64,000 nt of DNA, taken from assembly GCF_011047135.1 (NCBI RefSeq), contig NZ_CP049255.1, forward strand, positions 1,860,001-1,924,000, in the 5' to 3' direction. Every line of letters begins with the position of its first letter. The first letter of the stretch is position 1. The position numbers and the translations under genes were made by a program. The stretch comes from Microbacterium endophyticum (lineage in GTDB: Bacteria; Actinomycetota; Actinomycetes; Actinomycetales; Microbacteriaceae). Below are positions 9,220 through 17,844 of the stretch, one piece after another. The notes below the pieces were generated by a model. That model saw only the letters and a program-made list of their open reading frames with translations. It did no database searches and had not been told where the DNA came from.

Positions 9220-10185
9220 GTGACCACCGTCTCTCCCGATGTTTCGCCCACGCGCCGTATCTACAGCTTCTTAGGTCCTGCCGGTACTTTTACCGAGGCG
9301 GCGCTGGCGCAGGTTCCCGAGGCACGCGGGCAGGTCTGGAAGCCCGTCAACAACGTCGGAGAAGCGCTCTCGGACGTTGTCGATGGCCGGTCGGATGCTG
9401 CCATGATCGCTATCGAGAACTCCGTCGACGGCGGCGTGTCAACCGCCCAGGATGCCCTGGCCACAATGCCGGGCCTGCGAATCGTGGGCGAATACCTGGT
9501 GCCGGTGGATTTCGTGCTCGTCGCGAAGCCCGGCACAGCACTCGCTGACGTCAAACTGGTCGCGGCTCACCCCGTGGCTTACGCGCAGTGCCTGCGGTGG
9601 CTTTCTCGTGAGATGCCCGAGCACGCTCATCTTCCGGCGGCAAGCAATGTGGCGAGCGCGATGGGAATCATCGACGGTACGAGTGATGCAGACGCGGCTA
9701 TCGCGCCCCCCGGAATTCTTGAGCACCACGACCTCGAGCTGCTCGCCGAGCACATCGGTGACAACGTCAACGCCGTCACACGCTTCGTGCTCGTAGCGCG
9801 AACCGTTGCGCCGCCGACCCCGACCGGTGCCGACAAGACGTCGCTCATCGTTGAACTGCCGACCGAGTACTCCGGCGCTCTCATGGAGATGCTCGAACAG
9901 TTCGCAACGCGCGGTATCAACCTCAGCCTGCTCGCGTCTCGCCCTATCGGTGATGCGCTCGGCCGCTACCGGTTCGTGGTCGATGCTGACGGACACATTG
10001 CCGACGAACGTATGGCTGATGCACTCCTCGGGCTTCGCCGCTTCAGCCCGCAGGTCATCTTCCTCGGTTCTTACCCGCGCGCCGATCGCGCCATCATCCG
10101 ATACTCGGATCGCTACTCCGATGAAGTGTTCGTCGAAGCGCGTGACTGGTTGCGCGGACTGCTTTCGGGCGAGCCTGAAAGCTGA
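9220..10185 (+). CDS. pheA: Prephenate dehydratase
   Basis: Converts prephenate to phenylpyruvate, the committed step of phenylalanine synthesis. The 321-residue protein begins with the SFLGPAGTFTEAAL motif of the catalytic domain. It carries the conserved TRF triad (in NAVTRFVLVAR) at the end of that domain. A C-terminal ACT domain (about residues 205-300) has the LSLLASRPIG segment, the usual phenylalanine-binding regulatory region. It is therefore a monofunctional, probably Phe-inhibited enzyme with no fused chorismate mutase. GTG 9220 is chosen because a TANNNT -10 box just upstream suggests a leaderless mRNA. The stop is five bases from the end of the convergent flavin monooxygenase gene. 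Confidence 0.95.
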   Translation: MTTVSPDVSPTRRIYSFLGPAGTFTEAALAQVPEARGQVWKPVNNVGEALSDVVDGRSDAAMIAIENSVDGGVSTAQDALATMPGLRIVGEYLVPVDFVLVAKPGTALADVKLVAAHPVAYAQCLRWLSREMPEHAHLPAASNVASAMGIIDGTSDADAAIAPPGILEHHDLELLAEHIGDNVNAVTRFVLVARTVAPPTPTGADKTSLIVELPTEYSGALMEMLEQFATRGINLSLLASRPIGDALGRYRFVVDADGHIADERMADALLGLRRFSPQVIFLGSYPRADRAIIRYSDRYSDEVFVEARDWLRGLLSGEPES

Positions 10186-10190
10186 ACGGA

Positions 10191-11249
10191 CTAGGCGGCA
10201 AGCGCCGCCGAGATCAGTTCGAGCGTTTCGACTCGCGCGTCTGAAGAATCCATCGACTCAGCATCGCGCGCTGCCGCCACGGGTGAGATCATGACCTCTT
10301 CGACGCCGTATTTCGCCGCGAATGCCGTGAGACGGGATGCCACGTCGTCACCGGTTCCCACGAACCAGCGAGTGCGGGCCCAACCTCGCATCGGCTCACC
10401 GAGGTGATCGTCGGATTCAGCGGCGACGGACTGTTCGACTGTTTCAAGGGGCACGAGTGGGCGGTTGCCACGTAGCCGAGCCATCATGCGAATCTGCGAC
10501 AGGGCGCGCAATTCGGCTTCTTCACGGGTCTCTGCGGCGACGGCATTGGCCGTGAGAAAGGTTCGGGGTTCGGGGTGATCTTCACTTGGCTGATACTGCG
10601 CGCGGTAAAGGTCGAGCGCCTGCTCGACGCCCTCGCCGGAGAAGTGATTCGCGAAAACATACGGTAGGCCGAGAGATGCCGCGAGCTGCGCGGAGTACGT
10701 GCTTGACCCGAGTAGCCAGACGTCGGGGGTGCTGGTCGCTGCGGGAGTGGCATGCACTGAGTAGGTGCCGCCGGAGGAAAACTGAACCGTGGCGCCCTGA
10801 GCGCTCACGAGGCTCGAGATGTCTCGAACGTGCTGAGGAAACTTATCGACGTCACTCGTGGTCCCCGACTGGCGAAGAAGTTGTGTGATGACGGGGTCGC
10901 TACCGGGCGCCCGTCCGATACCGAGATCGATACGACCCGGCGCGATCGCTTCGAGGGCTGCGAACTGTTCGGCAACGATCAACGGGGAGTGGTTGGGGAG
11001 CATCACACCGCCCGACCCGACGCGGATGTGCGACGTTCGTGCCGCGGCGGCCGCGATGAGTACCGGCGGAGTCGTCGAGGCGACCGCTGGCATGTTGTGG
11101 TGCTCGGCGAACCAGTAGCGACGGTAACCGAGGCGGTCAGCAGCCTCGGCAACACCCAGTGACGCTCCGATCGCCTGCGCGCTCGATTGGCCCGAACGAA
11201 CCGGAACCAGATCGAGAACGGAGAGGGCAAGAGCAGCTGAGGTGGTCAT
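10191..11249 (-). CDS. LLM-class flavin-dependent oxidoreductase (luciferase-like)
   Basis: A 352-residue luciferase-like flavin monooxygenase fold. Visible features are the N-terminal SVLDLVPVR strand, the YWFAEHHN segment, the SHIRVGSGGVMLPNHSPL stretch and APGRIDLGIGRAPGSDP, which match the MsnO8/alkanal-monooxygenase-like group common in actinobacteria. Such enzymes use reduced FMN or F420; the cofactor and substrate cannot be read from the sequence. It stands alone between pheA and the photolyase gene, so the context does not name a pathway. Confidence 0.85.
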   Translation of the reverse strand: MTTSAALALSVLDLVPVRSGQSSAQAIGASLGVAEAADRLGYRRYWFAEHHNMPAVASTTPPVLIAAAAARTSHIRVGSGGVMLPNHSPLIVAEQFAALEAIAPGRIDLGIGRAPGSDPVITQLLRQSGTTSDVDKFPQHVRDISSLVSAQGATVQFSSGGTYSVHATPAATSTPDVWLLGSSTYSAQLAASLGLPYVFANHFSGEGVEQALDLYRAQYQPSEDHPEPRTFLTANAVAAETREEAELRALSQIRMMARLRGNRPLVPLETVEQSVAAESDDHLGEPMRGWARTRWFVGTGDDVASRLTAFAAKYGVEEVMISPVAAARDAESMDSSDARVETLELISAALAA

Positions 11250-11299
11250 ATTTCATTGCAACCCTCGCACCACGCTCAGCATTCCTTCCCGCGAGCCTC

Positions 11300-12652
11300 T
11301 CAGCGCGCTCGCTTCACGGCCTCATAGGCATCGAGCGCTCGCCGCCGGGTTGCGGCGAGATCCACGATGGGGTCGGGGTAGCTCGCCTCGTCGACTTCCG
11401 GCACCCACGAGCGGACGTAGGCCGAGTGCGGGTCAAACTTCTTTTCCTGCGTTTCAGGATTGAAGATGCGGAAGTAGGGGGAGGCATCCGCACCGGAGCC
11501 GGCGACCCACTGCCAGTTGAAGGGGTTACTCGCAGAGTCGGCGTCGACGAGAGTGTCCCAAAACCATTCTTCGCCGCGGTGCCAGTCGATCAAGAGGTTC
11601 TTGGTGAGAAACGATGCGACAACCATGCGAACCCGGTTGTGCATCGTGCCGGTGTGCCAGAGCTCTCTCATACCGGCATCGACCAAACGGATGCCGGTGC
11701 GCCCCTGCTGCCACGCCGCCAACTGGTTTTCGTCGACATCGGGCCAGGGGAACGCATCGAATGAGGCGCGCCAGTTCTTCGTCGCCAGCTCCGGAAAGTG
11801 GAACAGAGTGTGCCACGCAAATTCGCGCCACCCGATTTCGGAGAGAAACCTCCCGGCGTCGGCGCCCGATGCGAGCGTCTCGTGCCACACCGTGTAGGGG
11901 CTCGCTTCGCCCCAACGCAGGCTGGCCGAAAGTAGCGAGGTGTTGCCGGCCGCGGGTTCATCACGAGTTCGGTCGTAGTCGGCGATGTCGGCGTGCAGAA
12001 ATTCCTGCATACGTGCACGCGCGGCGGGTTCGCCCGGCTGCCACGCATCCCGCAGTCCGCCCGCCCAATCAGGATGCTTCGGCAAGAGGCCCCAGTCGGA
12101 CAGATCATCAGAGGCGAGCTGTCGCTGGAGGCCAGAGATTTCAGTCGGCTCGGGGAGCGGCGCGCGAGGTGCGGGGAGTTGCTGGCATGCCTTCCAAAAC
12201 GGTGTAAAAACCGAGTACGGACGGTCGCTTCCGGTGCGGACCGTCCACGGTTCGAAAAGTAGCGAGCCGGCGAACGACTCGGCGCTCACGCCGTCTGCGC
12301 GAAGCACCGTCTTCAGTTCCGTGTCGATCGCTCGCTCGGGCCCGCCGTAGCGGCGGTTCCAGAAGACAGCGCCCGCGCCAGCATCCGTCACGACCTCCTG
12401 CACGATGCGGGCAGCGGCCCCGCGCCGGAACACAAGTTGCACGCCGCGCTCTCGGAGGCGCTCGTCGAGTGACGAGAGGCTGTGGTGCAGCCACCATTTT
12501 GCTGCGCCCCCGAGGGGGCGGATACCGGCGGACTCGTCGTCGAACACGTAGAGCGCGATGACCGGCGCCCCGCGATCTACTGCTGCCCGTAATGCGGGGT
12601 TATCGGCCAGGCGCAAATCGTCGCGGAACAACACGATCGAGGGAGTCGTCAT
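11300..12652 (-). CDS. phr: Deoxyribodipyrimidine photo-lyase
   Basis: Uses blue light and FAD to split UV-induced pyrimidine dimers in DNA. The 450-residue protein has the N-terminal antenna domain (IVLFRDDLRLADNPAL) and the C-terminal FAD/DNA-binding helical domain. The latter includes WREFAWHTLFHFPEL, the GIRLVDAGMRELWHTG segment, MHNRVRMVVASFLTKN and the hallmark SNPFNWQWVAGSGADASPYF arranged across the active site. This is a class I CPD photolyase rather than a cryptochrome by length and lack of a tail. TAACGT at 12659-12664 (minus strand) sits six bases before ATG, suggesting a leaderless transcript divergent from the DUF4190 gene. Confidence 0.93.
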   Translation of the reverse strand: MTTPSIVLFRDDLRLADNPALRAAVDRGAPVIALYVFDDESAGIRPLGGAAKWWLHHSLSSLDERLRERGVQLVFRRGAAARIVQEVVTDAGAGAVFWNRRYGGPERAIDTELKTVLRADGVSAESFAGSLLFEPWTVRTGSDRPYSVFTPFWKACQQLPAPRAPLPEPTEISGLQRQLASDDLSDWGLLPKHPDWAGGLRDAWQPGEPAARARMQEFLHADIADYDRTRDEPAAGNTSLLSASLRWGEASPYTVWHETLASGADAGRFLSEIGWREFAWHTLFHFPELATKNWRASFDAFPWPDVDENQLAAWQQGRTGIRLVDAGMRELWHTGTMHNRVRMVVASFLTKNLLIDWHRGEEWFWDTLVDADSASNPFNWQWVAGSGADASPYFRIFNPETQEKKFDPHSAYVRSWVPEVDEASYPDPIVDLAATRRRALDAYEAVKRAR

Positions 12653-12671
12653 ACTTCGACGTTACGACGAC

Positions 12672-12702
12672 TTGACAGCGAAAGAGCGCTTACCGCTACT
12701 GT
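12672..12702 (+). promoter_or_regulatory. Promoter of the DUF4190 gene (-35 TTGACA, -10 TACTGT)
   Basis: TTGACA at 12672-12677 and TACTGT at 12697-12702 are 19 bases apart. The -10 box is six bases from the ATG at 12709, with no ribosome site between, so the mRNA is probably leaderless. Confidence 0.6.
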
Positions 12703-12708
12703 TCGATC

Positions 12709-12957
12709 ATGACCAACGAAACAGCAGCCGTTCAGCCCCGCTCCACCAACCTTTTCGCAATCCTGTCGATCATCTTCGTGTGGTTCGCAGGTCTCTTCGG
12801 CCTCATCTTCGGATACATCGCGCTTTCGCAGATCAAGCGCACGGGTGAAGGTGGCCGCGGCATCGCTCTCGCTGCCGTCATCGTCGGCTGGATCTATATC
12901 GTCGGCTGGCTGATTTTCTTCATCGCCATCTTCGCTATCGCGTTCGCACAGAGCTAA
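12709..12957 (+). CDS. DUF4190 domain membrane protein
   Basis: An 82-residue protein with two hydrophobic segments: one ending in GLIFGYIALSQIKRTGEGGRG and one in the AAVIVGWIYIVGWLIFFIAI region. The middle GYIALSQI(K)RTGE.GRGLA-type stretch is the signature of DUF4190, a small actinobacterial inner-membrane family of unknown function, often fused to other modules but free-standing here. It is divergent from phr. No role can be assigned. Confidence 0.85.
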   Translation: MTNETAAVQPRSTNLFAILSIIFVWFAGLFGLIFGYIALSQIKRTGEGGRGIALAAVIVGWIYIVGWLIFFIAIFAIAFAQS

Positions 12958-13009
12958 CGCGTCAGGCGCGTTCAGCCACCTCGCTAGCCGGGGTGGCTAC
13001 CCTGAGAGG

Positions 13010-13486
13010 GTGGCAGCTCAACAGAAAAACTCCGAATGGCATCCCTCCGAAGATGGCATCAACTTCCACACGCGTAAGTGGGTGCGTCCCGAGGATTTGA
13101 ACGCGAACGGGTCGCTGTTCGGGGGAAGCCTGCTGAAGTGGATCGACGAAGAAGCCGCAATCTACGCGATTTTGCAGCTTGGAAACTACCGCGTGGTCAC
13201 GAAGTTGATTTCTGAAATCAACTTCGAGGCTTCTGCGCTCCAGGGTGACCTCGTCGAGATGGGCCTGGTCGCGACGCACTTCGGTCGCACCTCCCTGACG
13301 ATGCGCGCAGTTGTGCGCAACATGATTACGCGACGCCGCATCCTCACGATCGAACGCATCGTTTTCGTCAGCGTCGACGAGGAGGGGCGGCCAGTCCCGC
13401 ATGGCTTCAGTGAAGTCACCTACGACCGTGATCGGATGCCGACAGAGCACCCGCAGACAGGCTCAATCAACCTCGGTTCACGCTGA
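13010..13486 (+). CDS. Acyl-CoA thioesterase, hotdog fold (YciA-like)
   Basis: Hydrolyses acyl-CoA thioesters in the cytoplasm. The 158-residue protein follows the hotdog pattern of the YciA/BACH group: DLNANGSLFGGSLLKWIDEEAA carries the conserved Asn and the active-site Asp/Glu helix, followed by the VTKLISEINFEASALQGDLVEM and RTSLTMRAVVRN strands. GTG 13010 is chosen: a -10 box TACCCT ends six bases upstream and GAGAGG could also serve as a ribosome site. The acyl chain-length preference is unknown. Confidence 0.88.
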   Translation: MAAQQKNSEWHPSEDGINFHTRKWVRPEDLNANGSLFGGSLLKWIDEEAAIYAILQLGNYRVVTKLISEINFEASALQGDLVEMGLVATHFGRTSLTMRAVVRNMITRRRILTIERIVFVSVDEEGRPVPHGFSEVTYDRDRMPTEHPQTGSINLGSR

Positions 13487-13507
13487 CGCGACCCGAGGTT
13501 TCTGCCG

Positions 13508-14506
13508 TTACAGCGCGGCGATGTCGTGACCTCGCGGCACGACCGCGATGAGCGCGCCCGGCAGCACATGGCATCGAAGCCCGGTAGCGAGCCCGAATTC
13601 GTCACCGTCGATTTCGACGGGCTGTGGTGGCGCTGTGCCGATTTCGGAAATTCCGCCTTGAAAGAAGTGCACGGAAGAGTAGCGTCCGCGGCGTTGCAGC
13701 ACGAGGCGGCCAGCGTGAAAACGGCGGAGCACGCTGTTGTCCCACCAGATTTTGCGAAATACTCCCAGCCACCCGAACCAGCCGCTCGGCTGAATAACCG
13801 CGACATCCAACATCCCATCGCGCAGGGATGCCTCCGGCATGAGCGCGATTCCTGCGGGGAGTGCGCCGCAGTTGGCGACGAGAATGCTTTGCGCTTTCGC
13901 CGAATGCAGGCGTCCATCTCCGACTTGGAACATGGCCCGAAATGGCCGCGCTCCCGGGAGCGAACGTGCGGCCCCGTCGACGTATGCGACCCATCCCACG
14001 GTTTTTTTGAGGTGCGGTCGAGTGTTGGCAATCATCGCAGCGTCGAGACCCATCCCTGCCATGACGACGAAGCCAGCCTCAGTCATCTCGCCGTCGGCGC
14101 GCTCGATGCGGGCGACGCCGATGTCGACAGCCAGACGATCACCGTCAAAGCTTGCCCTGATCATCAGTTCAGGATCGTCGAGCGGCAGGTTGAGGTTTCG
14201 GGCGAGCAGATTCCCCGTGCCGCTCGGAACAATCGTCAGTGGCACGCCGGTTTCGGCCAGCGCGTGCGCGACCGCGCGCACTGTGCCGTCTCCGCCGGCG
14301 ACGAGCACAACGTCGATGTGAGCCGCAAGAGCCGCTCGAGCGAGCCCATCGCCGATGTCGTCGAGCGTTGTCTCCAAAAACAGCGGATGCTGCCAACCCG
14401 CCATCGCACAGTAGTGCGTCACCTGCTCGCGCACGCGTTTCGGGTCGACTTTGGTCGGGTTGTATATGAGCGCGGCTCGACGGTGGCCCGCGGCATCCGC
14501 TGTCAT
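13508..14506 (-). CDS. Diacylglycerol kinase-family lipid kinase
   Basis: A 332-residue protein with the diacylglycerol kinase catalytic fold: the YNPTK strand, the glycine-rich AGGDGTVRAVAHAL ATP loop and VPSGTGNLLARNLNLP, then the C-terminal NAD-kinase-like beta domain (VMAGMGLDAAMIANT). Members phosphorylate diacylglycerol, sphingosine-like lipids or undecaprenol-type substrates; the substrate here is unknown. ATG 14506 is preferred over GTG 14512 because TATCGT (14513-14518, minus strand) lies exactly six bases upstream. The gene is divergent from serS, an arrangement common in Microbacteriaceae. Confidence 0.9.
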   Translation of the reverse strand: MTADAAGHRRAALIYNPTKVDPKRVREQVTHYCAMAGWQHPLFLETTLDDIGDGLARAALAAHIDVVLVAGGDGTVRAVAHALAETGVPLTIVPSGTGNLLARNLNLPLDDPELMIRASFDGDRLAVDIGVARIERADGEMTEAGFVVMAGMGLDAAMIANTRPHLKKTVGWVAYVDGAARSLPGARPFRAMFQVGDGRLHSAKAQSILVANCGALPAGIALMPEASLRDGMLDVAVIQPSGWFGWLGVFRKIWWDNSVLRRFHAGRLVLQRRGRYSSVHFFQGGISEIGTAPPQPVEIDGDEFGLATGLRCHVLPGALIAVVPRGHDIAAL

Positions 14507-14552
14507 GCTCACACGATAGTCCGGCGCGAGAGTACGACCCGCCCCGTCGGCC

Positions 14553-14558
14553 TAGACT
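14553..14558 (+). promoter_or_regulatory. Candidate -10 box of serS (leaderless transcript)
   Basis: TAGACT lies six bases before the GTG start of serS. The intervening bases TGTGGC contain no ribosome-binding site. Confidence 0.55.
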
Positions 14559-14564
14559 TGTGGC

Positions 14565-15833
14565 GTGATCGATCCGGTGTTGTTACGTGAGAATCCCGAG
14601 CTGGTCAAGCGTTCACAGGTGGCGCGGGGCGAGTCGCCCGACTCCGTCGACACCGCGATCGCTGCCGATGCTGCCAGGCGTGCTGCCATTACGTCGTTTG
14701 AAGAGTTGCGGGCCGCGCAAAACACGCACGGCAAACTCGTCGCGAAGGCGCCCAAAGAAGAGAAGGCAGCCCTTGTGGCTCAGGCCAAAGAGCTCAGCGA
14801 AAGCGTCAAGGCCGCTCAGCGTGACGTGACAGCCGCTGAAGAAGCCGCCACCGAAGCGCTCGCTGCGATTGAGAACATCATCATCGAGGGCGTTCCCGCC
14901 GGTGGCGAAGCCAACTTCGTTACTCTTCGCACTCACGGTGAGGTTCCGAGCTTCGACTTCGCGCCGCGCGACCACCTCGAGCTCGGTGAGATGCTCGGAG
15001 CCATCGACATGGAGCGCGGCACGAAGGTGTCGGGGAGTCGTTTCTACTTTCTCAAGGGGATCGGTGCGCGTCTCGAGCTCGCGCTGATGAGCATGGCCCT
15101 TGATCGTGCTCTGGTGGCCGGCTTCATCCCGATGATTCCGCCGACCCTCGTGCGGCCAGAAGTCATGCGCGGTACCGGCTTCTTGGGTAACCACGCTGAT
15201 GAGGTTTATCACCTCGATCAAGAGGATCTCTACCTCGTAGGCACCAGCGAGGTGCCGCTCGCGGGCTACCACATGGACGAAATTATCGACCTGGCCAAGG
15301 GGCCCAAACGCTACGCCGGTTGGTCGACCTGCTACCGCAGCGAAGCGGGCTCGTACGGCAAAGACACCCGCGGCATCATCCGAGTTCATCAGTTCAACAA
15401 GCTCGAGATGTTCGTTTACACGACTCCGGAAAGTGCTGAAGAAGAGCACTTGCGTCTTGTCGCACTGCAGGAGCAGATGCTGCAAGACCTCGGCCTTTCG
15501 TACCGCGTCATCGACGTCGCCGCGGGAGACCTGGGGTCATCGGCGGCGCGCAAGTACGATGTGGAAGCGTGGGTGCCAACCCAAGACGCGTACCGGGAGC
15601 TCACGAGCACGAGTAACTGCACGACGTATCAGGCTCGTCGTCTCGAAACCCGCTACCGCCCAGACGACGGCGGTAAGACTCAGCCTGCAGCGACGCTCAA
15701 CGGCACGCTCGCGACGACACGCTGGATCGTCGCGATCCTCGAAACGCACCAGAGAGCTGACGGCTCCGTGGTGGTTCCCGAGCCACTTCGCCCGTACCTC
15801 GGCGGACTCGAAGTCATGGAGCCGATCGAGTGA
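14565..15833 (+). CDS. serS: Serine--tRNA ligase
   Basis: Charges tRNA-Ser with serine. The 422-residue protein has the N-terminal long coiled-coil arm (about residues 30-105, rich in Ala/Glu/Lys) that grips the long variable arm of tRNA-Ser. The class II catalytic core follows, with [15 protein letters not shown], motif 2 in [22 protein letters not shown], the serine-binding [12 protein letters not shown] loop and a motif 3 region ending [13 protein letters not shown]. The start is GTG 14565. Two tRNA-Ser genes lie 2-5 kb downstream. The last bases overlap the next gene as GTGA, indicating translational coupling. Confidence 0.97.
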   Translation: MIDPVLLRENPELVKRSQVARGESPDSVDTAIAADAARRAAITSFEELRAAQNTHGKLVAKAPKEEKAALVAQAKELSESVKAAQRDVTAAEEAATEALAAIENIIIEGVPAGGEANFVTLRTHGEVPSFDFAPRDHLELGEMLGAIDMERGTKVSGSRFYFLKGIGARLELALMSMALDRALVAGFIPMIPPTLVRPEVMRGTGFLGNHADEVYHLDQEDLYLVGTSEVPLAGYHMDEIIDLAKGPKRYAGWSTCYRSEAGSYGKDTRGIIRVHQFNKLEMFVYTTPESAEEEHLRLVALQEQMLQDLGLSYRVIDVAAGDLGSSAARKYDVEAWVPTQDAYRELTSTSNCTTYQARRLETRYRPDDGGKTQPAATLNGTLATTRWIVAILETHQRADGSVVVPEPLRPYLGGLEVMEPIE

Positions 15834-16648
15834 CCGGTGCCAAACTGCCGGCTCCGCCCATGCTGATCGCGCTCGATATCGACGGCACCGTCATCCTCGA
15901 AGACGAGTCGCCGAGCCCTGGCGTTGTCGCAGCCGTTGGTGCCGCGCATGATGCCGGTCACGAAGTGATGCTCGCCACTGGGCGGAGCTGGGAAGGAACG
16001 CAGAGCATCCTTGCGATGCTGCAGGTTCTTCCCGAGTACGTCGTGTGCTCCAACGGTGCTGTCATCATGAAGCGGCTTGGAGGAACGATCGATACGTACG
16101 AGCGGTTCCACACCGAATCGTTCGATGCGACCCCGGTGTTGGAACTGTTACGCGCGCATCTGCCGGAGGCCCACTACCTCGTCGAGCTGCCTGATGGACG
16201 GCGCCTGTACACCGATTACCTCGACGATTGGAGTCTCGAGCACGCCAATCGGGTGCCATTCGAGCAACTCGGGACACAGCCCGTCAGCCGCGTGGTCGTC
16301 GTGTCGCCGACGCACACTGATCGTGATTTCATCGAACTCATCGAACGCATCGGCCTGAACCATGTGTCGTACGCCGTGGGCTGGACGGCGTGGCTCGACA
16401 TCGCCCCCCAGGGAATCGATAAGTCGACCGCGCTCGAGATGGTGCGGGAATGGCGCGACGTCGATGGCTCGCAAGTGATGGTCGTCGGCGATGGCCGCAA
16501 CGACATCGGTATGTTCACGTGGGCGCTGGCTCACGGTGGCCGCGCGGTTGCGATGGCCCAGGGTCCGCAAGAAGTGCGGGATGCTGCGGGCGAGACGACG
16601 ACCTCGGTAACCGAAGGCGGAGTAGCGGCGGTACTTCGCGCACTGTAG
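15830..16648 (+). CDS. HAD-superfamily phosphatase (Cof type)
   Basis: A 272-residue haloacid dehalogenase-like hydrolase. Motif I is [12 protein letters not shown] (nucleophilic Asp), motif II is MLATGRS, and motif IV is [12 protein letters not shown] with the metal-binding Asp pair. A C2-type cap lies between them, as in the Cof/YbjI group that dephosphorylates sugar phosphates or FMN-like metabolites. The real substrate is not evident. It overlaps the serS stop by four bases and is probably cotranscribed with it, a conserved actinobacterial pair with no known functional link. Confidence 0.9.
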   Translation: MTGAKLPAPPMLIALDIDGTVILEDESPSPGVVAAVGAAHDAGHEVMLATGRSWEGTQSILAMLQVLPEYVVCSNGAVIMKRLGGTIDTYERFHTESFDATPVLELLRAHLPEAHYLVELPDGRRLYTDYLDDWSLEHANRVPFEQLGTQPVSRVVVVSPTHTDRDFIELIERIGLNHVSYAVGWTAWLDIAPQGIDKSTALEMVREWRDVDGSQVMVVGDGRNDIGMFTWALAHGGRAVAMAQGPQEVRDAAGETTTSVTEGGVAAVLRAL

Positions 16649-16695
16649 GCGCTGAACAATCACGGCTCATTCTGGGCCGAGCGAAGGAGACAACA

Positions 16696-17589
16696 ATGAA
16701 GTTTCGTGAACTAGCCGGCCGTACGGTCTCAGCAATCGGTCTCGGTGCGATGCCGGTGTCGATGAACAACGACAAGAAGATTCCTTCGCACGCCGACGCT
16801 GTGGCAACAGTCCACGCGGCACTCGATGCCGGGGTTACCTTCATCGACACCGCCGACTGTTATGCCCCCAGCTGGGACGAGATGGGCCACAACGAACTCA
16901 TCGTTGCGGATGCTTTGCGCACGTGGTCTGGCGATGCGTCAGCGATTACTGTCGCTACCAAGGGCGGCATTACGCGAACCGAGGGGGAAGTGTGGGGGCG
17001 CAATGGCTCGCTGGAGTACTTGCGAGGTGCCGTAGAAAAGTCGCTTCGAAACCTGAACGTCGACGTCATTGATCTGTATCAGTACCACCGCCCCGACCGT
17101 TGGATGGTTTATGGCGACGTGATGTCGAACCTGAAAACTTTGCTCGACGAGGGCCTCATTCGTGCGGTGGGGATTTCCAACGCAAGCGTCGAAGAGATCG
17201 AGATCGCGCAGCAGGTCTTAGGCGCGGGAAACCTGGCGAGTGTGCAGAACCAGTTCTCGCCAAATCACCCCGGCAGTATCGACGAACTGCAGTTCTGCGG
17301 CCAGCACGGCATCGCGTTTTTGCCGTGGAGCCCATTGGGCGGCACGGGTGGCGGTGCCCGGAGCGTCGGGGAGCGCTTCGGCGTTTTCCAGGAGGTCGCG
17401 ACAGCCCACAGCGTTAGTCCACAGCGCGTGGTGTTGGCCTGGGAACTCGCTCTCGGCGAGCACGTTATACCGATTCCTGGTGCGCGCCGCGCCGCTTCGA
17501 TCGTGGACTCCGCAGCGGCTGCTGACCTCGACCTCAGCGACGAAGAAGTGGCGCGTTGTTCGGCATCCGTTGGCATCTTTCCGGAGTGA
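16696..17589 (+). CDS. Aldo/keto reductase
   Basis: A 297-residue NADPH-dependent (beta/alpha)8-barrel oxidoreductase. Visible are the IGLGAMP start, FIDTADCY with the catalytic Asp/Tyr, the KGGI strand with the catalytic Lys (VATKGG), YQYHRPD with His in place of the usual HxxD region, and the C-terminal IPIPGARRAASI nucleotide-binding segment. ATG 16696 is chosen because AAGGAG sits six bases upstream; the frame stays open further upstream but without a ribosome site. It follows the HAD gene by 47 bases and may be cotranscribed. The carbonyl substrate is unknown. Confidence 0.92.
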   Translation: MKFRELAGRTVSAIGLGAMPVSMNNDKKIPSHADAVATVHAALDAGVTFIDTADCYAPSWDEMGHNELIVADALRTWSGDASAITVATKGGITRTEGEVWGRNGSLEYLRGAVEKSLRNLNVDVIDLYQYHRPDRWMVYGDVMSNLKTLLDEGLIRAVGISNASVEEIEIAQQVLGAGNLASVQNQFSPNHPGSIDELQFCGQHGIAFLPWSPLGGTGGGARSVGERFGVFQEVATAHSVSPQRVVLAWELALGEHVIPIPGARRAASIVDSAAAADLDLSDEEVARCSASVGIFPE

Positions 17590-17706
17590 CAGCACATCGT
17601 CCGCGCGCCGTTCAGGGGGTCCACAGCCAACGTGGGGACAATAAGGTGCAGTGCTGTCGGCTAGACTCGACGACTGTTCGATAGATATCGCGTAGCGGTG
17701 TCATCG

Positions 17707-17791
17707 GGAGGGTTGTCCGAGCGGCCGATGGACCTGGTCTTGAAAACCAGTGGGCAGCAATGTCCCGTGGGTTCGAATCCCACACCCTCCG
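17707..17791 (+). tRNA. tRNA-Ser (anticodon TGA)
   Basis: An 85-base cloverleaf with acceptor stem GGAGGGT/ACCCTCC and discriminator G. The anticodon stem CTGGT/ACCAG holds loop CTTGAAA (anticodon TGA). A long variable arm and a GGTTCGAATCC T arm follow. The 3' CCA is not encoded. Confidence 0.97.
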
Positions 17792-17844
17792 CTTTCCGTG
17801 CGAGGGAGCAGTGAACCCGAAGCACGATGTGAGAGGACCCGCCG